A stretch of 24,574 nt of DNA from UMGS1851 sp900555605 (GCA_902472555.1 CABROF010000027.1:1-24574), one strand, 5' to 3'; shown: positions 15,279 to 22,439, numbered from the stretch's first letter. The notes: generated by a model from the sequence alone, not told the origin. Translations and numbers: made by a program.

Positions 15279-16841
15279 TTAGTACCAATCATGCTTTTCG
15301 TTTCGGTCAAGAGCAGCAATATCCTCCATTTCCTTGTCCGTCAGTTCAAAATCAAAAACGGAGATATTTTCGAGAATGTGATCCGGGTTGCTTGAGCCGG
15401 GGATCGCAACGATACCACGCTGCAAATGCCAACGCAAAATAACCTGTGCCGGGGAAACACCGTGTGACTCGGCAATAGAGCTGATCGTTTCATTTGCAAA
15501 GATTTCACCTGTATGACCTCTGCCGCCAAACGGATACCACGCTTGCATGACAATGCCGAGACCATGCATATACGCAACAACTTCTTTTTCCTGATAGTAG
15601 GGATGAATTTCATTTTGTATTAGGGCAGGTTTGATGTTGACTTGCGCTATAAAATCGTCAATTTCCTCGATATACCAATTAGAAAGCCCAATAGAGCGTA
15701 TTTTTCCTTGTTCCACAAACTTTTCAATGGCAAGGTAGGCTTTCACATCGTTTTCACCGGGATGGTGCAGGAGCATCATATCAATATAATCAATATCAAG
15801 CGTATCAAGGGCGTCCTGAATCGCCTTTTCAGGATTTGCAAACTGTTCGCCCGGATAGATTTTCGTGATAACGAAAATTTCTTCTCTCGGAACATCAGAA
15901 GCTCGGATTGCCTCCCCGATTTCTTTTTCATTTCCGTACATATAGGCAGTATCAATCAAACGAACACCGTGGTTCAACGCAGCCGTAACAGAACTCTTTA
16001 CGGTATCTCCATGTAAAGAATATGTCCCAAGCCCCAAAATCGGCATCTCATATCCGCTGTTCAGCATAACGGTAGGGGCGCTGCCATTTTTACCCGAAGC
16101 AAGATTAAAAGACGAAACATCACGATTGGCAGCAGATGGTTGTTGTGTATCAAGGTTCAACATTTTAACCCATTCCGTGATTTCGGATTTATCAGAACTG
16201 CTTGAAAATCTTTTGCCTTCCATCCAAACAGCAGAGTCAGAAGTGAGGGAATGCAGATCGCTGTCACTTGAACCGATTCCGCTGCTATGCGAGGTGCAAA
16301 ACGGTATAATTGTCTTTCCTGAAAAATCGTAGCTTTCAAGAAATGTACTGATAATTCTCGGCGCTTGCCCATGCCAGATCGGATAACCAATAAATACAGT
16401 ATCATACGCTGACATATCACTTACCGAACCTGAAATTGCCGGGCGGCAGGAGGAATCAGCCTGCTCTTTGTCGGCACGACCGTTGGTATAATACTTCAAA
16501 TCGTCCTCTGTATAGGGATCGGCCGCCACGATCTCATAGAGCGCACCGCCTGTTTCGTCTGCAATGATTTCCGCAATCCCTTCCGTTGTATTGGTGCAGG
16601 AGAAATATGCTACCAAGATATTATTATCAGGGTCCGGCTTCGGTTGCTTGGAGCTTTCCATATTCTGTTCTTGATTCATATCTGTATTTTCACCTTCTTC
16701 TGTATCAGTATTTGGGGATGTGGCAGTATCTTCAACGGACGATACCGTTGAAGATGGATTTTTCTCCACCGGTTGATTTCCGCAGGCAGTAAAACAGAGC
16801 AAAAGAATCAATGTCATTAAAACTGCTGTTATGCGTTTCAT
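15279..16841 (-). CDS. Flavodoxin-aldo/keto reductase fusion lipoprotein
   Basis: A 520-residue protein with an unusual architecture. Signal MKRITAVLMTLILLLCF, lipobox FTAC (Cys20), a Ser/Thr/Glu linker to ~72, a flavodoxin domain at ~74-232 (ILVAYFSCTNTTEGIAEII FMN loop; DTVFIGYPIWHGQAP; TIIPFCTSHSSGIG), then an aldo/keto reductase at ~257-520 with the full tetrad Asp297, Tyr302, Lys327, His359. Both domains look intact, yet the lipobox predicts anchoring outside the membrane, where NADPH is not normally available. AGGAGGAG precedes ATG 16841. It lies 16 bp after an Isf-like flavoprotein and before a TIGR04076 gene. Alternatives are that the signal is not cleaved, or that the AKR domain works on a bound cofactor. 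Confidence 0.9.
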   Translation of the reverse strand: MKRITAVLMTLILLLCFTACGNQPVEKNPSSTVSSVEDTATSPNTDTEEGENTDMNQEQNMESSKQPKPDPDNNILVAYFSCTNTTEGIAEIIADETGGALYEIVAADPYTEDDLKYYTNGRADKEQADSSCRPAISGSVSDMSAYDTVFIGYPIWHGQAPRIISTFLESYDFSGKTIIPFCTSHSSGIGSSDSDLHSLTSDSAVWMEGKRFSSSSDKSEITEWVKMLNLDTQQPSAANRDVSSFNLASGKNGSAPTVMLNSGYEMPILGLGTYSLHGDTVKSSVTAALNHGVRLIDTAYMYGNEKEIGEAIRASDVPREEIFVITKIYPGEQFANPEKAIQDALDTLDIDYIDMMLLHHPGENDVKAYLAIEKFVEQGKIRSIGLSNWYIEEIDDFIAQVNIKPALIQNEIHPYYQEKEVVAYMHGLGIVMQAWYPFGGRGHTGEIFANETISSIAESHGVSPAQVILRWHLQRGIVAIPGSSNPDHILENISVFDFELTDKEMEDIAALDRNEKHDWY

Positions 16842-16857
16842 ACAGTCTCCTCCTTCT

Positions 16858-17418
16858 CTATTTTTTGAATAACCAAATCATATTTTCTGCAAGATTGTCC
16901 ATATTGGCAATCGCTTCTTTGTCATTTGCAACATCACCGGGCATTTGACCGTAAGCCATATTCCAATAGGTGCTTCCCGCAACAAACATTTCGTGATTCA
17001 AGAAAAAGTGGTTCATTGAATCAATGGCGTTCAGTGCGCCGCCTCGTCTCGCTGCTGCAACAGAAGCGCCTATTTTATGTTTCAGCAAACCGGGGTTCAT
17101 ATCGCAAACAACCGCTGCACGCTCTAAAAACGCCTGCATATTTGCCGATATATTTGCGGAATAAACAGGTGAGCCGAGGATAATTCCATCTGCTTTGACC
17201 ATCTTTTCAAAAACTTCTTGAAAGGCGTCTTTTTTATGAATACAGTTTCCTTTTCCTCCACAGGCAAAACAGGCTTTGCAGGGTTCAATTACTTGCCCAG
17301 AAAACTGCACCTTTTCCGTTTCAATGCCTGCGGCTTCTAATTTTTCAAATATCCTGCTAATCAGAATATCTGTATTTCCGTCTTTTCTTGCGCTGCCGTT
17401 AATCGCTAATACTTTCAT
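16858..17418 (-). CDS. Isf-like iron-sulfur flavoprotein
   Basis: A 186-residue flavodoxin-fold protein. FMN loop NGSARKDGNTD (7-17), second loop SPVYSANISANMQ, and Cys47, Cys50, Cys53, Cys59 (CX2CX2CX5C). These residue numbers match those I recall for the [4Fe-4S] ligands of Methanosarcina Isf. A longer frame starts at 17433, but that ATG lies inside the GGAGG ribosome site serving ATG 17418, so 17418 is preferred. It overlaps the end of the acetyltransferase gene by 20 bp, implying coupled translation. It is the strongest Isf candidate in the window. Electron donors and acceptors are unknown. Confidence 0.92.
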   Translation of the reverse strand: MKVLAINGSARKDGNTDILISRIFEKLEAAGIETEKVQFSGQVIEPCKACFACGGKGNCIHKKDAFQEVFEKMVKADGIILGSPVYSANISANMQAFLERAAVVCDMNPGLLKHKIGASVAAARRGGALNAIDSMNHFFLNHEMFVAGSTYWNMAYGQMPGDVANDKEAIANMDNLAENMIWLFKK

Positions 17419-17992
17419 TCTGGCTTCCTCCATTCTCCACGGTTTTAATCACTTTCGCCGGAACACCGCCTGCTACTGTATAGGGAGGCACATCCTTAGT
17501 AACGACTGCACCTGCTGCAATGACCGACCATTCTCCGATTGTAACTCCCGGAAGAACTGTTGCGTTTGAGCCTATCCATACATTGCTTGCAATATGGATG
17601 GGCGCATAGTGGTTTTTTCTGTTGTTCGACGGATTCAAATCGTGATTGATTGTGGCAAGTACGACATTATGACCGATCAGCGTGTTGTCTCCGATAACAA
17701 TACCGCCCTGATCCTGAAAGTGGCAGCCGGAGTTGATGAACACATTTTTTCCGATTGTAATATTTTTTCCGAAATCGGTATAGAACGGAGGGAACAAACG
17801 AAACGTATCATCGACCTTCTTTCCGGTCAGTCGGCTCATAATTTTTCGCAGTTTGTCCGGCGTATGGTACTGATTATTCATCTCCATAGTAATTTTTATT
17901 GCTTCTTGAAACAAATCATTGGCTGTTAATTGCTTTTCTGTTTCAGGATCGATGTTATCGGTAAAGCACTTGATTACTTCTTCCACATTCAA
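17399..17992 (-). CDS. Sugar O-acetyltransferase (maltose/galactoside acetyltransferase type)
   Basis: A 197-residue hexapeptide-repeat acetyltransferase using acetyl-CoA. An N-terminal helical cap (Mac-type, LTANDLFQEAIKITMEMN) precedes the left-handed beta-helix with repeats such as IGKNVFINSGC, IGDNTLIGHNVVLATINHD and IASNVWIGSNATVLPGVTIG. His117 in TINHD is the likely catalytic base. The C-terminus GGVPAKVIK is typical. The start is TTG at 17992, chosen because GGAG lies 9 nt upstream and it follows the aldo/keto reductase stop (17996) by 3 bp. The last 20 bp overlap the Isf gene. Its sugar or alcohol acceptor is unknown; detoxifying acetylation is conceivable in this operon. Confidence 0.93.
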   Translation of the reverse strand: MNVEEVIKCFTDNIDPETEKQLTANDLFQEAIKITMEMNNQYHTPDKLRKIMSRLTGKKVDDTFRLFPPFYTDFGKNITIGKNVFINSGCHFQDQGGIVIGDNTLIGHNVVLATINHDLNPSNNRKNHYAPIHIASNVWIGSNATVLPGVTIGEWSVIAAGAVVTKDVPPYTVAGGVPAKVIKTVENGGSQNESISD

Positions 17993-17995
17993 AAC

Positions 17996-18940
17996 TCACA
18001 TCTCCTTTTCCCACTCACGAAGGGTATGAACGCCTGTTTCATCTCCAAGCCTTTCTAAGCGCTTAATTTCCTCGTCAGAGAGTTTGATTTGCGCTGCTGA
18101 CGCTGCTTCCTCCACCTGTTTTACTTTTGTCACACCGATAATCGGAAGCGTCCCCTTTGCGATAGCCCAAGCGGTTGCAATCTGTGCAGGACTTGCGTTA
18201 TATTTTTCTCCTATACTTTTCAATTCAGCAACCAGCAGTTCAATTTTGTCCAAGTAAGGATTGTATGAATCTCCACGACCTGTACCTTCAGGGAAAGGAT
18301 TTTGCGTGTTGTATCTGCCAGTCAGCGCACCTTGTTCTAATACCATGTAAGAATAAAATGTGATACCGTTTTCCCTGCAGTATTCCAAAATCCCCGCACG
18401 CTCAGACGAGCGATGAAGCAAGCTGTAATGATTTTGTACCGCAGAAACTTTCAAATCCTCCGCATTGAGAATTTCATTCGCTCTTTTTATCTCTGCGAGA
18501 TTGTGATTGGAAACACCGATTGACTTGATTTGTCCGCTTTGAGCTAACGGAATCAAATCAGGCGTCCATTTTTCTACATCCATCGGATTATGAATCCAGT
18601 AAATATCAATCACATCCGTATGCAGCCGCTTTTTACTGCCGTTAAGCATATCCTGCATGGCATTTGAGGAATTGTCGGCAATCTGCGGAGTGAATTTTGT
18701 AGATATCATTACATCTGAACGACGGATTTCTTTTATAAAATTTCCAAGAATCCGCTCGGAACTTCCTTCTCCGTAAACGGCGGCTGTATCCCATAAATTC
18801 AACCCACATTCCATTGCTTTATCAAATACTGGTTTTAATTCGTTTTCAAATAAATGATTTCCAAAAACCTGATCTCCGCCCGCTGCGCCTGTACCCCAAG
18901 ACCAAGCGCCAAGAGCAATTTTTGTTGTAGATGCTGCCAT
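17996..18940 (-). CDS. Aldo/keto reductase (Tas/YajO-like)
   Basis: A 314-residue NADPH-dependent aldo/keto reductase, of a different subfamily from the one at 3483. Tetrad: Asp51 (LWDTAAVYGEGSSE), Tyr56, Lys82 (ISTKF), His117 (IYWIHNP). The cofactor motif IIGVTKVKQVEEAASA is near the C-terminus. The frame is open to 19003, but ATG 18940 has an AGGCAGG ribosome site, begins with the family-like MAASTTKIALGAWSWG, and leaves 22 bp to the alcohol dehydrogenase stop; the longer form would overlap that gene. Cytosolic. Within block D it could act in sequence with the alcohol dehydrogenase on the same carbonyl substrates. Confidence 0.93.
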   Translation of the reverse strand: MAASTTKIALGAWSWGTGAAGGDQVFGNHLFENELKPVFDKAMECGLNLWDTAAVYGEGSSERILGNFIKEIRRSDVMISTKFTPQIADNSSNAMQDMLNGSKKRLHTDVIDIYWIHNPMDVEKWTPDLIPLAQSGQIKSIGVSNHNLAEIKRANEILNAEDLKVSAVQNHYSLLHRSSERAGILEYCRENGITFYSYMVLEQGALTGRYNTQNPFPEGTGRGDSYNPYLDKIELLVAELKSIGEKYNASPAQIATAWAIAKGTLPIIGVTKVKQVEEAASAAQIKLSDEEIKRLERLGDETGVHTLREWEKEM

Positions 18941-18962
18941 AGTTGTTATACCTGCCTTTCTA

Positions 18963-20138
18963 TCAGTGATATGATTTTTCAAACACTGCGGCGCAATCTT
19001 CATCCGTCATTTCACAAGGATTTGCAAGGAACAGCCCTCCTTGCATAGAGCGTGCGCCTTTTGCTAATGTCATAAATTCATCGGGCGTAAAACCGTAGTC
19101 ACTCATTTTCAAATCGGCAACGCCGCATTCTTTCTGCAACTTCAAAAGTGCGGTAATAAAGTCCTCCGGCTTATCGGCATTTGGTATATCCATAACTTTT
19201 GCCATCTTGACAAACTGTTCATCGCAGGCGTGCTTCTCAATGAAAAATTCTGCAAATGCTTTTGAAATCATAATCAGTCCCGCACCGTGGGGCAGATTGT
19301 GATGGTAGGCGCTCATAGAATGCTCCATAGAGTGCTGTGCGGTTGTAGAAGTAAGCTGCATGGTAATGCCTGCGACGGTACTGCCGTATGCAATATGTTC
19401 TCTTGCTTCCAAATCATTTCCGTCCTTAACCGCACGAGGCAGGTACTTCACGATGTTTTCGATTGCCGACAAAGCAATGGCTTCGCTGAAAATATTTACG
19501 CCGTTTGAAATCATGACCTCTGTGTTGTGGAACAAGGCGTCAAAGCCCTGATATGCCGTGTATTTCGGCGGTACGGTTTTCATCAGCTCAGGATCGACAA
19601 CAGCAAGAACAGGCGTAAGGATCGGATCGCCAAATCCGATTTTTTCTTTGGTTTCGAAATTTGAGATAACGCCCCAGCAATTTATTTCCGAGCCTGTTCC
19701 TGCGGTAGTCGTGATGGTTACAATAGGAAGCCCCTTGTTTGCAAGCGGCTTGCCTTTTCCTGTACCGCCCTGCACATAATCCCACAGGTCGCCGTCATTG
19801 GTTGCCATTGCGGAGATCGCTACGGAGGAATCCAGCACTGCGCCGCCTCCGAGGGCTACGATGAAGTCACAGCCGTTTTCTCTTGCAAAGGTTGCGCCGT
19901 CCATGACAGCTTCTTTCAACGGATTTTCCATAATGCCGTCAAACACAGCGGTTTCCACGCCTGCTTTATGAAGCTGTTCCAGCGTTCTGTCAAGATAACC
20001 GTTTACTTTTGTGGATTTGCCGTTTGAAATCAGTACCATTGCCTTTTTGCCGGGCATTGCCTGATTACCGAGTTCGTTCAGCTTGCCGCTACCGAATAAA
20101 ATGCGGGTGGGGTTGTTAAAATCAAAATTCATATTCAT
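18963..20138 (-). CDS. Iron-containing alcohol dehydrogenase (butanol dehydrogenase/YqhD-like)
   Basis: A 391-residue group III alcohol dehydrogenase. N-terminal FDFNNPTRILFGSGKL, the Rossmann-like VALGGGAVLDS (95-104), TTTAGTGSE (143-151), and metal ligands Asp200, His204 (YQGFDALFHNTE), His273 (SMEHSM) and His284 (NLPHG). Length is normal. TAGGAGG precedes ATG 20138. It reduces aldehydes to alcohols with NAD(P)H, and YqhD-like relatives are known for scavenging toxic short-chain aldehydes. It is second in block D, 13 bp after the small GCDE-type gene. In the present context aldehyde detoxification is a fair inference, but the substrate range cannot be read directly. Confidence 0.95.
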   Translation of the reverse strand: MNMNFDFNNPTRILFGSGKLNELGNQAMPGKKAMVLISNGKSTKVNGYLDRTLEQLHKAGVETAVFDGIMENPLKEAVMDGATFARENGCDFIVALGGGAVLDSSVAISAMATNDGDLWDYVQGGTGKGKPLANKGLPIVTITTTAGTGSEINCWGVISNFETKEKIGFGDPILTPVLAVVDPELMKTVPPKYTAYQGFDALFHNTEVMISNGVNIFSEAIALSAIENIVKYLPRAVKDGNDLEAREHIAYGSTVAGITMQLTSTTAQHSMEHSMSAYHHNLPHGAGLIMISKAFAEFFIEKHACDEQFVKMAKVMDIPNADKPEDFITALLKLQKECGVADLKMSDYGFTPDEFMTLAKGARSMQGGLFLANPCEMTDEDCAAVFEKSYH

Positions 20139-20151
20139 AAGATTGTTCCTC

Positions 20152-20385
20152 CTAAATCGTTTCTTTTTTTATTTTGTAAACCAAAAAGTCAAGGCAGTCG
20201 ATGCGCTTTTGAACTCTGTGCAGATCTGCGAGCAGGCTTGTTTTGTGTTTTGCAAGTAATCGCAGGAACTCGTCTGTCTGTCCGGTCTGTTTCAATACGA
20301 TTAGCTGCTTTTCCAACGCCTCGTCACATCCTGCATCTTTCAAAATATCTGTCAAATCCCGGTTTGACTTTGTGCTTTTTTGCAT
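20152..20385 (-). CDS. Small GCDE/IDCLDFLVYK protein, first gene of block D
   Basis: A 77-residue charged helical protein, paralogous to the one at 7062-7292. Shared signatures are LKDAGCDE (residues ~15-22), RLLAKHKTSLLADLHRVQK and IDCLDFLVYKIKK at the C-terminus. Two conserved Cys (20 and 63). AAGGAGG precedes ATG 20385. It is promoter-proximal in block D, with a TTGATA/TATAAT promoter upstream. No function can be assigned. Its conservation in two separately regulated redox operons argues for a linked role such as an adaptor, a redox-sensing accessory or a small regulator. Confidence 0.8.
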   Translation of the reverse strand: MQKSTKSNRDLTDILKDAGCDEALEKQLIVLKQTGQTDEFLRLLAKHKTSLLADLHRVQKRIDCLDFLVYKIKKETI

Positions 20386-20406
20386 GAACTCGCCTCCTTG
20401 ATTTCT

Positions 20407-20434
20407 ATTATACTCAGAAGCGTAAAAATATCAA
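20407..20434 (-). promoter_or_regulatory. Promoter of block D
   Basis: On the minus strand, TTGATA (20429-20434), 16-bp spacer, TATAAT (20407-20412). The -35 is inside the ATATCAAATAC box shared with LysR-1. Confidence 0.65.
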
Positions 20435-20442
20435 ATACATAT
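20428..20442. promoter_or_regulatory. LysR-2 box, related to the LysR-1 site
   Basis: ATATCAAATAC (20428-20438) is identical to 13757-13767 in the LysR-1 region, followed by ATAT instead of TTAT. The second tandem copy is not conserved. It lies between the divergent promoters of block D and LysR-2 and overlaps the -35 of block D. Confidence 0.5.
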
Positions 20443-20461
20443 ATTATATTGAGTCGCATAC

Positions 20462-20490
20462 TTGAAAGGTATGAGAAAATATGCTATACT
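20462..20490 (+). promoter_or_regulatory. Promoter of LysR-2
   Basis: TTGAAA (20462-20467), 17-bp spacer, TATACT (20485-20490), close to consensus. GGGAGG precedes the ATG at 20512. Confidence 0.7.
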
Positions 20491-20511
20491 ATAAGCAAGG
20501 GAGGTGCAAAT

Positions 20512-21399
20512 ATGGACATTCGCGTATTGGGATATTTTCTTGCTGTCGCCAGAGAGGAAAGTATAACAAAAGCGGCTGAAGTCCTGCATATGACTCAGCC
20601 ACCGCTGTCGAGACAATTAAAAGATTTGGAAGAAGAACTCGGAAAACAACTGCTGATTCGGGGAAGCAAAAAGGTAACCTTGACAGAGGACGGTATGCTG
20701 CTCCGCAAACGGGCGGAGGAACTTGTTGATTTAATGGAAAAGACAAAGGCAGAGCTTTCCGCTTCCGATGAAAATATAAGCGGAGATGTATATATCGGCG
20801 GTGGTGAAACGGACGCAATTTATGTTATCGCACAGGCAGCAAAAGATTTGCAGAAAGAACATCCGTTAATCCGTTATCATATTTACAGCGGTGACGCAAA
20901 TCATGTGACCGAGCGGCTTGACAAAGGATTGATTGATTTTGGATTATTGGTCGAGCCTGTGGATATTACAAAGTATGACTATATGCGCTTGCCACAAAAA
21001 GATACTTGGGGTGTCCTCATGCGAAAAGACAGTCCACTTGCAGAAAAAGAAACAGTCTGTGCCGAGGATTTATGGGACAAACCTTTGATTATTTCTCATC
21101 AGACCACTGCAAGCAGTGAGATGTCGGCTTGGATGAAGCGTGACATCTCGAAGATGAACATTGTAACAACTTATGATTTGATTTATAACGCTTCCCATTT
21201 TGTAAAAAAAGGATTTGGCTATGCAATCGCTTTAGATAAGCTCGTCAACACTACGGGAGAGAGTGAATTATGCTTCCGTCCGCTTTCTCCGACACTTGAA
21301 GCCGGTCTTTGCATCGTGTGGAAAAAGTATCAGGTGTTTTCAAGAGCAGCAGAGCAATTCTTAAAGAGATTGCAGAGCATTATTCTTTCAGCAGAGTAA
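20512..21399 (+). CDS. LysR-family transcriptional regulator (LysR-2)
   Basis: A 295-residue LysR regulator. Winged helix at 1-60 (MDIRVLGYFLAVAREESIT, then KAAEVLHMTQPPLSRQLKDL), linker helix, effector domain from ~95 (VYIGGGETDAIYVI). The frame is open back to 20380, but ATG 20512 has GGGAGG and begins exactly where LysR-1 begins; the longer form would also cover the promoter. It is strongly similar to LysR-1 along its whole length and divergent from block D, which it presumably activates. No terminator is clear in the 20 bp before the converging small gene. Effector unknown. Confidence 0.95.
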   Translation: MDIRVLGYFLAVAREESITKAAEVLHMTQPPLSRQLKDLEEELGKQLLIRGSKKVTLTEDGMLLRKRAEELVDLMEKTKAELSASDENISGDVYIGGGETDAIYVIAQAAKDLQKEHPLIRYHIYSGDANHVTERLDKGLIDFGLLVEPVDITKYDYMRLPQKDTWGVLMRKDSPLAEKETVCAEDLWDKPLIISHQTTASSEMSAWMKRDISKMNIVTTYDLIYNASHFVKKGFGYAIALDKLVNTTGESELCFRPLSPTLEAGLCIVWKKYQVFSRAAEQFLKRLQSIILSAE

Positions 21400-21419
21400 G
21401 CTGTTTTGCTTTGTAAATA

Positions 21420-21671
21420 TTATTGATTTGTCGGCCATTGTAGCAAATCTTCCTGACCGCTTATCTCCAATTTTTCCACCGCATACTTCAACCATTCCTC
21501 CGGCGTTGGTATATCACCTTCGCAGGGAATAGCCTCCCAGGATTTGCGTTTATCGGGGTCAGGATCATTGAGTCCTTGCTTTATCCGAGCCGAGATGATT
21601 TCTTTCATCTGCTCCACCGTAATATTTCTTTCACGAGCCAACCGCTCAAAGAAGTTATCTTGCTTTTCCAT
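21420..21671 (-). CDS. Small protein resembling the Spo0A C-terminal-type family
   Basis: An 83-residue protein: FFERLARERNITVEQMKEIISARIKQGLNDPDPDKRKSWEAIPCEGDIPTPEEWLKY (described in pieces, N- to C-terminal helix, Asp/Pro turn, then WEAIPCxGDIPTPEEWL). Short proteins with this IPC-GDIPTPEE pattern are, as I recall, often annotated as Spo0A C-terminal-domain proteins in Clostridia, although no real Spo0A DNA-binding domain can be claimed here. GCAGGAGG precedes the ATG. It is convergent with LysR-2 and divergent from the XRE regulator, which may control it. Function unknown. Confidence 0.7.
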   Translation of the reverse strand: MEKQDNFFERLARERNITVEQMKEIISARIKQGLNDPDPDKRKSWEAIPCEGDIPTPEEWLKYAVEKLEISGQEDLLQWPTNQ

Positions 21672-21725
21672 TGTGCAATCCTCCTGCTTTTTTAATAGTA
21701 TTACCGCTATTCCAAAAGAGTAACC

Positions 21726-21753
21726 TTGATATCACCCTTTTGGGGATTATAAT
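21726..21753 (+). promoter_or_regulatory. Promoter of the XRE regulator with internal CCC-TTTT-GGG repeat
   Basis: TTGATA (21726-21731), 16-bp spacer, TATAAT (21748-21753). The spacer holds CCCTTTTGGG (21735-21744), a small palindrome placed where an XRE repressor could act on its own gene. Confidence 0.6.
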
Positions 21754-21777
21754 AGATACAGATTGGTAGGTGAGGGT

Positions 21778-22080
21778 ATGGATGCACAAAAAAGAATGAA
21801 GCAATTGATGGAAGAACGCGGCTGGACGGATTATCGCTTGGCAAAGGAAGCAGAGTTATCCCATTCCACCGTTACAAATATGTTCAACAGAAACAACGCA
21901 CCCACGCTCCCTACATTGAAAGCGGTCTGCAAAGCGTTTCGGATCACCTTGGCACAGTTCTTCTCCGAAGGGGATGAGCCGAACGCATTAACACCCGAAC
22001 AGCAGGAGCTCTTTTCAAAGTGGAGTACCCTGACGGATGAGCAGAAACGACTATTGCTTGATTTGATGAATACGATGTAA
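21778..22080 (+). CDS. XRE-family helix-turn-helix regulator
   Basis: A 100-residue Cro/CI-type regulator. The HTH is at ~5-60: MKQLMEERGWTDYRLAKEAELS, then HSTVTNMFNRNNAPTLPTLKAVCKAFRITLAQFF. The C-terminal tail (LTPEQQELFSKWSTLTDEQKRLLLDLMNTM) is a short helical region common in small XRE regulators. A longer frame would start at TTG 21763; ATG 21778 is preferred because AGGTGAGG is directly upstream. It has its own promoter with a small palindrome and a strong terminator, so it is a single-gene unit, divergent from the 83-residue protein gene. Likely a local or element-derived regulator. Confidence 0.92.
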   Translation: MDAQKRMKQLMEERGWTDYRLAKEAELSHSTVTNMFNRNNAPTLPTLKAVCKAFRITLAQFFSEGDEPNALTPEQQELFSKWSTLTDEQKRLLLDLMNTM

Positions 22081-22130
22081 AAAAGCACATTGAACCTCTC
22101 AAAGAGGAGAGGCACAATGTGCTTTTTCTT
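22080..22130 (+). terminator. Intrinsic terminator after the XRE gene
   Basis: Outer stem AAAAAGCACATTG (22080-22092) with CAATGTGCTTTTT (22115-22127), inner stem CCTCTC/GAGAGG, and a T-run. Strong and probably bidirectional. Confidence 0.9.
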
Positions 22131-22140
22131 TGCTATTTTC

Positions 22141-22196
22141 TATCTTTTAACGATTACCTCTAAAATTTAACGAATACCTATCTTTTAACGATTACA
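22141..22196. repeat. Three short TTTAACGAnTAC repeats
   Basis: TTTAACG occurs at 22146, 22166 and 22184, each followed by A(T/A)TAC. The first and third copies lie within an identical 17-base block (22141 and 22179). The stretch lies between the XRE terminator and the tRNA; no gene is visible. Confidence 0.6.
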
Positions 22197-22235
22197 AAGC
22201 CGATTAAAACGCAAATCAACCCCAAAAAGCAGAAA

Positions 22236-22266
22236 AAGCCGCCACAGCAGACCGCTGCGACGGCTT
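22236..22266 (-). terminator. Terminator-like GC-rich hairpin
   Basis: AAGCCG (22236-22241) pairs with CGGCTT (22261-22266), with an inner CAGC/GCTG stem. On the minus strand it ends in CGGCTTTTTC, the form of an intrinsic terminator. It could back up the tRNA terminator. Confidence 0.55.
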
Positions 22267-22316
22267 CGTTTGAATTTGAAAAGTCCCGAAATGCCCATAA
22301 AATAAAGCTTTTTGAG

Positions 22317-22360
22317 CAAAAATAAAGAACGCTAACTTTATATCAAAATTAGCGTTCTTA
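22317..22360 (-). terminator. Intrinsic terminator downstream of the tRNA
   Basis: A perfect 11-bp stem, AAGAACGCTAA (22325-22335) and TTAGCGTTCTT (22349-22359), followed on the minus strand by TATTTTT. It begins 4 bp after the tRNA 3' end. Confidence 0.85.
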
Positions 22361-22362
22361 TT

Positions 22363-22439
22363 TGGTGGATCATCAGGGACTCGAACCCCGGACCAACCGG
22401 TTATGAGCCGGTAGCTCTGACCAACTGAGCTAATGATCC
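22363..22439 (-). tRNA. tRNA with CAT anticodon (elongator Met or Ile2)
   Basis: A complete 77-nt cloverleaf with encoded CCA. Acceptor GGATCAT/ATGATCC pairs over 7 bp, D-arm GCTC/GAGC, anticodon stem ACCGG/CCGGT with loop CTCATAA (anticodon CAT), variable TGGTC, and T-arm around TTCGAGT. CAT may be read as elongator Met, or as Ile2 if the C is modified to lysidine by TilS. The loop and GGCTCATAACC context resemble Bacillus Ile2 but are not decisive. It is not an initiator, because the acceptor 1-72 pair is a normal G-C. Confidence 0.93.

Noticed and set aside
20380..21399. Longer 339-residue form of LysR-2
   Set aside because: The extra 44 residues cover the promoter. ATG 20512 has GGGAGG and aligns with the LysR-1 start.
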